From Acidimicrobiales bacterium (GTDB lineage: Bacteria; Actinomycetota; Acidimicrobiia; Acidimicrobiales; SHLQ01): a DNA stretch of 45,366 nucleotides. This document shows positions 41,652-45,366 of this stretch, one piece after another. The stretch lies in assembly GCA_020629375.1 (NCBI GenBank), contig JAHDDK010000030.1, positions 1 to 45,366 on the forward strand. Direction: 5' to 3'. The notes below the pieces were generated by a model. It did no database searches. It was not told where the DNA came from and worked only from the letters and a program-made list of their open reading frames with translations. The stretch's first letter is position 1; every line of letters begins with the position of its first letter. The translations under genes and the position numbers were made by a program.

Positions 41652-42784
41652 TCGACGGCCTCGGTGCGCACCCTCGCGGACCGAAAGCCGACGAGTCTTC
41701 AGCGTCGCGGTTGGGTGTGCTGCGCCGCGTAATCGTCGGCATTGCGTCGATTCTGGTCGTCATGCTCCTGCTGCGACCGGGCGGGCAGCCCGAGCCCGTC
41801 GACACATCCGACGTCAGCGCCCCAACGACGATCGCCGCTCCCCCGCCAGAATCCGTGGCTGCGTCGCTGACGACCCACAACGTCGATCAACGCTGGCCAC
41901 TCGGCGAGGAGACCGGGCTCGGCGCCTGGGTCGGCGGCGATTCACCGTTGGCGTTTGTCAATCTCGACACCGGCGAGTCGACGGTCGCGGAGATCCGGGG
42001 CTACCCACTCTTCGCGATAGGCGACGACGTGCTCGTCGCAGACCTCGCTGGAGACCGACATCTGTTGTTCTCCAACACGCACCCGGAGAGCGAGCCGCGG
42101 GTACTCGAAACGGGTGCGGAGTTCCGCGTCGACCTCGTCGCCCCCTCCGACGTTGATTCGACGGTTTGGCTCGCCGAGGTCGGCGATGACGAAGTTCGGT
42201 GGCGCCTACTGTCGACGAGAACCATGGCCCCGGTCCGAGCGGCATCCACACGAACCGTTCGCACATCGAAACTCTCTTCGCAGATCGATCTGGCTCGCCC
42301 TCCTCTCCTCGACGAACCGACACCTGGCTCGTTTGTGAGCGGCCCGGGCGCTCCCACCTGGAGCTTCGACGGTCACATCGTCGCCCTGGGCGGTTCATGG
42401 GCGATCGTCGACCGCTGCGAGCCGACCTGTCGTCGCCAATGGCTCGACCTGACGTCAGGCAGGTTCGACGACCAGTCCCCGATCCCCACAAACCTCCTGA
42501 GCGACGTCGACAACGAACTGTTCGCGGGTCGTCGAATCGTGCACACTCGCGCCGACGATTTGCTGTCCTCCGCCTTCATCAACACAACGACAGGTATGCG
42601 TCTTGACACGTCGGTTCGGACGTCGAGACGCCCCTTTGACATCAGTCCCGACGGACGGTGGGCGGGGATCACCGGTTCGCGACGTCTGTGGTTCGTGGAC
42701 CTCGAGTCCGGCGATCAAAAGGTCATCGGTGACTCCGGAAGCCTCGTCGGCACGGGCTCGTCCGTCGTTTTCGTCACTCGCTGA
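41618..42784 (+). CDS. Membrane-anchored protein, beta-propeller-like outer domain, unknown function
   Basis: The 388-residue protein begins inside the previous gene in another frame. One membrane span (LRRVIVGIASILVVMLLL, about residues 35-52) is followed by a Pro/Thr/Ala linker. The outer domain has repeated strand pairs such as LAFVNLDTGESTVAEI, WAIVDRC, RQWLDLTSGRF and LWFVDLESGDQKVIGDSG, which resembles propeller blades. Two Cys in DRCEPTCRRQW may form a disulfide. Family not recognised. The 34-nt overlap with the c-di-GMP gene suggests translational coupling. Confidence 0.6.
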   Translation: MDSQEAATDPLIDGLGAHPRGPKADESSASRLGVLRRVIVGIASILVVMLLLRPGGQPEPVDTSDVSAPTTIAAPPPESVAASLTTHNVDQRWPLGEETGLGAWVGGDSPLAFVNLDTGESTVAEIRGYPLFAIGDDVLVADLAGDRHLLFSNTHPESEPRVLETGAEFRVDLVAPSDVDSTVWLAEVGDDEVRWRLLSTRTMAPVRAASTRTVRTSKLSSQIDLARPPLLDEPTPGSFVSGPGAPTWSFDGHIVALGGSWAIVDRCEPTCRRQWLDLTSGRFDDQSPIPTNLLSDVDNELFAGRRIVHTRADDLLSSAFINTTTGMRLDTSVRTSRRPFDISPDGRWAGITGSRRLWFVDLESGDQKVIGDSGSLVGTGSSVVFVTR

Positions 42785-42811
42785 ACGGCAGCCAGCTCGG
42801 TCCGTAAGTAG

Positions 42812-42885
42812 CGCCCCCGGCAGGATTCGAACCTGCAGTCGACGGGATAGAAGCCCGTTGCCTTATCCAGTTTGGCCACGGAGGC
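42812..42885 (-). tRNA. tRNA-Arg(TCT)
   Basis: On the minus strand GCCTCCG pairs with CGGGGGC (one G-T wobble). The anticodon stem ACGGG/CCCGT encloses CTTCTAT with anticodon TCT (42851-42849), and the T arm is CAGGTTCGAATCCTG. CCA is not encoded. It is antisense in the gap between two plus-strand genes. Confidence 0.93.
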
Positions 42886-42897
42886 AGAAGTTCCTTC

Positions 42898-42926
42898 AGG
42901 CTACGGTTCTCGTGCCGAATGTAGAA
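42898..42926 (-). promoter_or_regulatory. Promoter of tRNA-Arg
   Basis: On the minus strand TTCTAC (42926-42921) and TAGCCT (42903-42898) are 17 nt apart, with the -10 ending 12 nt before the mature tRNA. The -35 match is weak. Confidence 0.35.
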
Positions 42927-42929
42927 CGC

Positions 42930-45266
42930 ATGGGTGTTCTACCGAACGAGGTTCTGCCGGAGGCAGCCCAGTCCTTCTTGACCTCTCACCCCGACACCGA
43001 AGTCGCGGTGGTCCACGGTGCGGCTCTTCGCCGGATCCGCGCTGCGGACTTCTCGTCAGCGCTCGGGCCGTTCGTGGAGGCGCCTACCTTTGCAAACGAA
43101 GGCCGAGATGCCCACGTGGCGTTCCTGCATGCAGTTCGTACCGCGCATCGCGACGGCGTCGCAACGGTCAGCGTTGACCTGCGGGGCGGCGATTGGCTCC
43201 TCTCGGCGATCGATATTGTGGACCGGACCGCGATTCTGTTGCTCCTCCATCCAACCGCAGGTCTCACGCAGGTCCGTCCTGTTCAGGAGCGGCGTAACGA
43301 AAGCGCCCACCGTCTCATCTGCGACGAACGTCTGATGGTCCTGTCGATCGATGCATCGTTCGCCGACGTAGTTGGGGTCGACGCGGATCGTATTTCCGAG
43401 ATCTCGGTGCTCGAGCTGATGGTGGGTGAGTCGGTCGATGCGTTCATCGACTGTTGGCTCGATTCGACCATGCAGGCGTTGTCCACGACTCGCGTTCGGA
43501 TCAACACCCGCGACCGGACCGAACGCTGGTTCCAAGCGACGGCGTCGACGCAGTACAACGCTTCGGAGATCGTTTTCGTTGACGTCACCGACGACGTGAT
43601 CGCGGCGCGACTCGTCGAGCAACGCGAGCGCAACATCCGCAACATCGCCGAGACCGTTCCGTTCGGGATCTTTCGCTGCCGCCTCGATGGCACGCTCCTC
43701 TTCAAGAACTCGAATCTCGATCTCATCTACGGCGCCGACGTTCCGGATCGGATGCCGATCGAGTCGGCGATGACCCTCGACGGAACGCCCCTGGTCGTCG
43801 CGCTGTCCAACATCGTCGAAGACCGGGAGGCCACCGTTGACGTTCGTCACCGAGCGCCGTCCGGGGAGCGATTCGTGCGGCTCCGCGTCCGGACGTACAC
43901 GAATCCGAAGGGCCACATCGAACTGATCGGCTCGGCCGAGGACATCACCGCGACGATCAAGCGACAGGAGCAACTTGAGGTCGAGGCGATCACTGATCCA
44001 CTGACGGGTGCTGCGAATCGCCGCGGACTGGAGATGGCGCTTACGGACCTTCTCGCACCGGGCGAGCATCATCGTCGGTTCGGCGTTTTGCTGTGCGACC
44101 TCGACGGCTTCAAGCAAGTGAACGACTCGTTGGGTCACGACGCCGGGGACGCCGTTATCCGAGAAATCGGTCGCCGCTTGCAGACACTTGTTCGCGCCGA
44201 CGACCTGGTTGCTCGACTCGGCGGCGACGAGTTCGTCATCCTCGCGAAAGGCATTCCGGACTACGACCACTGCATGGAGTTCGCCGAACGCATCCTGCCG
44301 GCCCTTCGGGCGCCGTTCGACATCGGCGACGCACACATCGAGCTGTCGGGCTCGATCGGCGTTGCGGTCTCAGAGGCATCGTCCACGATGCTCACCGTCC
44401 TGCAGATGGCCGACCACGCGATGTACGAGGCCAAACGCGCCGGCCGCAACCAAGCGATGCCGTACATGATGCCGGACGACTCGGCACCACTGTCCCCCCT
44501 TGCGCTGCGTCGAGATCTCCGCCGCGCACTCAACGCAAACGAGCTCGACCTCGCCTTTCAGCCGATCTACCACGTCGACCAGCCCGACGCTCCCGTAGGA
44601 GCTGAGGCGCTGCTCCGCTGGAACCATCCAACCCGCGGCCCGATTCAGCCAGGGCAGATCATCCCCGTCGCCGAGCAATCCGGACTGATCCGTGAGCTGA
44701 GCGAGTGGATCGTCGACGAAGCCGTACGCGCTGCGGCGACGGTAAACCGAGAAACCGTCGGCCGAGACATCACGATGGGTGTGAACCTGAGCGCAATCCA
44801 GCTGGGGAAGGACGACTTCGTCGAGGTCGTTCTTGCCGCCCTCGAGTTCCATGGTCTCGCTCCCGACCTCCTCGTCCTCGAACTCACCGAAAGTCATCTC
44901 GTCGACCGAGTCGACAATGCGCGAGAGTCCATCGAACGGCTGTATTCCGCTGGTGTTCACCTCGCAGTCGACGACTTCGGGTCGAGCCAATCCTCTTTCG
45001 ACTACGTGCTCACCATGCCCGTGACGCTCCTGAAGTTCGATCGAACGTTTACCGCTCGCCTCGGTGAACGCCGAGCCCACGCGATGTTCGCCGGTCTCTG
45101 CGCCGGGGCACGTTCGCTCGGGTTGTCCGTCGTCGCCGAAGGAATCGAAGACGCCGAGTCGCTGGAGCACGCCATGCGCGCGGGCGCCACGCACGTGCAG
45201 GGTTTCCATCTTGGGCGACCGATGTCGAGCGCTGAGCTTCTCGATGCCCGTCGACGCGCCGCCTGA
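42930..45266 (+). CDS. Cytoplasmic c-di-GMP protein: PAS-GGDEF-EAL
   Basis: From ATG 42930 the product is 778 residues without membrane spans. PAS-like modules occupy about residues 130-350 (the second reads IAETVPFGIFRCRLDGTLLFKN and ends IELIGSAEDITATI). GGDEF follows with DPLTGAANRRGLE, LGGDEFVIL and an RADD inhibitory site exactly 5 residues before GGDEF. EAL reads GAEALLRW, VNLSAIQL, ELTES, VDDFGSSQ, LKFDRTF, AEGIE and QGFHLGRPM, all intact. It should make c-di-GMP under product inhibition and degrade it through EAL, gated by the PAS inputs. The frame is open further upstream, but that part overlaps the tRNA-Arg gene and the previous gene, so it is not coding. Confidence 0.9.
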   Translation: MGVLPNEVLPEAAQSFLTSHPDTEVAVVHGAALRRIRAADFSSALGPFVEAPTFANEGRDAHVAFLHAVRTAHRDGVATVSVDLRGGDWLLSAIDIVDRTAILLLLHPTAGLTQVRPVQERRNESAHRLICDERLMVLSIDASFADVVGVDADRISEISVLELMVGESVDAFIDCWLDSTMQALSTTRVRINTRDRTERWFQATASTQYNASEIVFVDVTDDVIAARLVEQRERNIRNIAETVPFGIFRCRLDGTLLFKNSNLDLIYGADVPDRMPIESAMTLDGTPLVVALSNIVEDREATVDVRHRAPSGERFVRLRVRTYTNPKGHIELIGSAEDITATIKRQEQLEVEAITDPLTGAANRRGLEMALTDLLAPGEHHRRFGVLLCDLDGFKQVNDSLGHDAGDAVIREIGRRLQTLVRADDLVARLGGDEFVILAKGIPDYDHCMEFAERILPALRAPFDIGDAHIELSGSIGVAVSEASSTMLTVLQMADHAMYEAKRAGRNQAMPYMMPDDSAPLSPLALRRDLRRALNANELDLAFQPIYHVDQPDAPVGAEALLRWNHPTRGPIQPGQIIPVAEQSGLIRELSEWIVDEAVRAAATVNRETVGRDITMGVNLSAIQLGKDDFVEVVLAALEFHGLAPDLLVLELTESHLVDRVDNARESIERLYSAGVHLAVDDFGSSQSSFDYVLTMPVTLLKFDRTFTARLGERRAHAMFAGLCAGARSLGLSVVAEGIEDAESLEHAMRAGATHVQGFHLGRPMSSAELLDARRRAA

Positions 45267-45292
45267 CCTGGAGGATTCCCACGGCGTGGCCC

Positions 45293-45321
45293 TCGCCATC
45301 CGCGTCCGGTAGCGGTATGGT
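45293..45321 (+). promoter_or_regulatory. Promoter of the right-edge tRNA
   Basis: TCGCCA (45293-45298) and TATGGT (45316-45321) are 17 nt apart and the -10 ends 15 nt before the tRNA. The rest of the 70-nt gap after the c-di-GMP gene shows nothing else. Confidence 0.4.
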
Positions 45322-45336
45322 GTGAGCCGCATTCAT

Positions 45337-45366
45337 GGTGGCTGTAGCTCAGTCCGGTAGAGCGCC
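45337..45366 (+). tRNA. tRNA, 5' part only, probably tRNA-His
   Basis: GTGGCTG (acceptor strand), TA, D arm GCTCAGTCCGGTAGAGC and the first anticodon-stem bases are present before the window ends. The extra G at 45337 and the GTGGCT start are typical of tRNA-His, which carries G at -1. The anticodon is outside the window, so the identity is a guess. Confidence 0.6.

Noticed and set aside
42603..42929. Upstream extension of the PAS-GGDEF-EAL protein
   Set aside because: It would read through the antisense tRNA-Arg gene and overlap the previous gene; the translation there is low-complexity.
1..45366. CRISPR array or prophage
   Set aside because: No regularly spaced repeats, cas genes, integrase or phage structural genes were seen; the only repeats are the two palindromes and the short tandem pair by tRNA-Gly.

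Overview
The window is GC-rich, gene-dense bacterial chromosome. The organism is most likely an actinomycete, and my best guess is class Acidimicrobiia (Ilumatobacter-like). Pointers are a DUF3039 protein, an RNase E/G gene preceded by the TIGR03960/TIGR03936 pair, frequent GTG starts, extensive start/stop overlaps, and many genes with a TANNNT -10 box only 6-8 nt before the start codon (leaderless transcription). The taxonomic call is inference.

The main result is that two genes are interrupted by in-frame TGA codons exactly where redox-active cysteines belong, and both read as selenoproteins. The first (4780-5292) is a secreted thioredoxin/TlpA-like lipoprotein whose CxxC motif reads TGA-Pro-Phe-TGA (UxxU, Sec74 and Sec77). 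The second (36797-37318) is a UGSC-family protein in which the U of UGSC is TGA (Sec94). Each has a hairpin just downstream whose loop contains GU at about the spacing of the E. coli fdhF SECIS. The UGSC gene is translationally coupled to an upstream gene with a CPTC thioredoxin-like N-terminus, making a small redox cassette. No selA, selB, selC or selD lies in the window.

Layout. 1-900: start of an ABC transporter ATPase and a YceI-like protein. 1021-4693: a two-flavin-domain oxidoreductase, CoxG, a PPOX flavoprotein and a DUF2889 protein. 4780-8819: the Sec lipoprotein, then tesB, methylmalonyl-CoA mutase and a VOC epimerase-like gene, i.e. acyl-CoA and propionate handling. 8822-14594: a region bounded by two copies of a palindromic repeat, holding MscS, a glyoxalase-like protein, an orphan molybdenum hydroxylase large subunit, a kinase-like protein and an SDR. 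14592-20397: acyl-CoA dehydrogenase, RNase E/G and the radical-SAM pair.

20457-26315 is the rod-shape operon mreB-mreC-mreD-mrdA-rodA (minus strand). It is followed by ndk, an ECF sigma factor with a Thr-rich membrane partner, folC, and the proteostasis block tig-clpP-clpX (minus strand). tRNA-Gly(TCC) follows, then a small membrane protein and an esterase. 35364-38212 holds the UGSC cassette and a ferritin-like desaturase. The right end has uridine kinase, DUF3039, two c-di-GMP turnover proteins, tRNA-Arg(TCT) and the start of a probable tRNA-His. No stretch longer than 300 bases lacks a gene. No CRISPR array, prophage or transposase gene was seen.
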